Source of the DNA: an uncultured Clostridia bacterium
GTDB lineage: Bacteria; Bacillota; Clostridia; Oscillospirales; Oscillospiraceae
NCBI GenBank assembly: GCA_937858235.1
Contig: CALLZZ010000345.1
Span: 1 to 5,348, forward strand
Length of the DNA: 5,348 nucleotides
Reading direction: 5' to 3'
The position numbers were made by a program, and so were the translations under genes. The notes beneath the pieces were generated by a model. The model was not told the origin of the DNA and ran no database searches. It saw nothing but the letters and a program-made list of their open reading frames with translations. This document shows, piece after piece, positions 5,283 to 5,348 of this stretch; the first letter of the stretch is position 1; every line of letters starts with the position of its first letter.

Positions 5283-5348
5283 TCAAATCTGACGGTTTTT
5301 ATATTCTTGTTCTAATTTCTTGGTTGCTCGCTTTAATTTCTGAGTAAT
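5283..5348 (-). CDS. C-terminal end of an unidentified gene, cut by the window edge
   Basis: The minus-strand frame entering from the right edge reads 21 residues and then TGA at 5283-5285. It is rich in lysine and glutamate (QKLKRATKKLEQEYKNRQ), consistent with the helical, charged tail of a protein. The other two frames stop after 4 and 15 codons. It lies 64 nt upstream of the antirepressor in the same direction, so it is probably the preceding operon member. Too little is visible to name a family, and a non-coding leader is possible. Confidence 0.4.
   Translation of the reverse strand: MTQKLKRATKKLEQEYKNRQI

Noticed and set aside
1..5348. CRISPR array, tRNA, rRNA, insertion sequence or attachment site
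   Set aside because: No evenly spaced long repeats, no cloverleaf-like segment, no transposase or integrase motif and no terminal repeats were seen on either strand.

Overview
The window looks like part of the early (replication) region of a prophage or phage-derived element from a Bacillota (Firmicutes) host. This rests on strong GGAGG-type ribosome binding sites, moderate AT content and the gene families present. The host species cannot be fixed from this sequence. All supported genes lie on the minus strand, so the biological order runs from the right end of the window to the left. The strong plus-strand open frames are shadows of these genes.

Layout in transcription order: (1) the last codons of an unidentified gene (5283-5348); (2) a 64-nt leader carrying a hairpin that competes with a ribosome binding site; (3) a BRO-N/KilAC phage antirepressor (4439-5218); (4) one base later, a small DUF4406/DUF7768-like protein with a nucleoside deoxyribosyltransferase-type fold (4003-4437); (5) overlapping by 4 nt, a 785-residue VapE-family primase-helicase (1649-4006); (6) a 224-nt gene-free stretch (1425-1648) dense in repeats; (7) a VRR-NUC nuclease (1143-1424); (8) overlapping by 20 nt, an SNF2-family helicase that starts with GTG and runs off the left edge (1-1162).

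Together the genes form a compact replication and recombination module. VapE would open the origin, prime and unwind DNA. The VRR-NUC nuclease and SNF2 translocase, which are translationally coupled, would process branched DNA or forks. The antirepressor links the cluster to the lysis-lysogeny decision. No DNA polymerase, integrase, terminase or structural gene is visible in this window.

The most interesting signal is not a gene. Eight copies of an octamer, CTTGTTCC/GGAACAAG (four perfect, four with one mismatch), cluster in 284 bp across the 3' end of vapE and the following gap. They form inverted groups around an AT-rich tract with a tandem 8-mer, a 9-bp inverted repeat and a TAG trinucleotide run. 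This resembles the layout known for staphylococcal pathogenicity islands, where a primase/helicase gene is followed by an iteron origin, and it is proposed as the element's replication origin. A second signal is the antirepressor leader, where one ACCTCC segment can pair either with an upstream GGAGGT or with the gene's own ribosome binding site.
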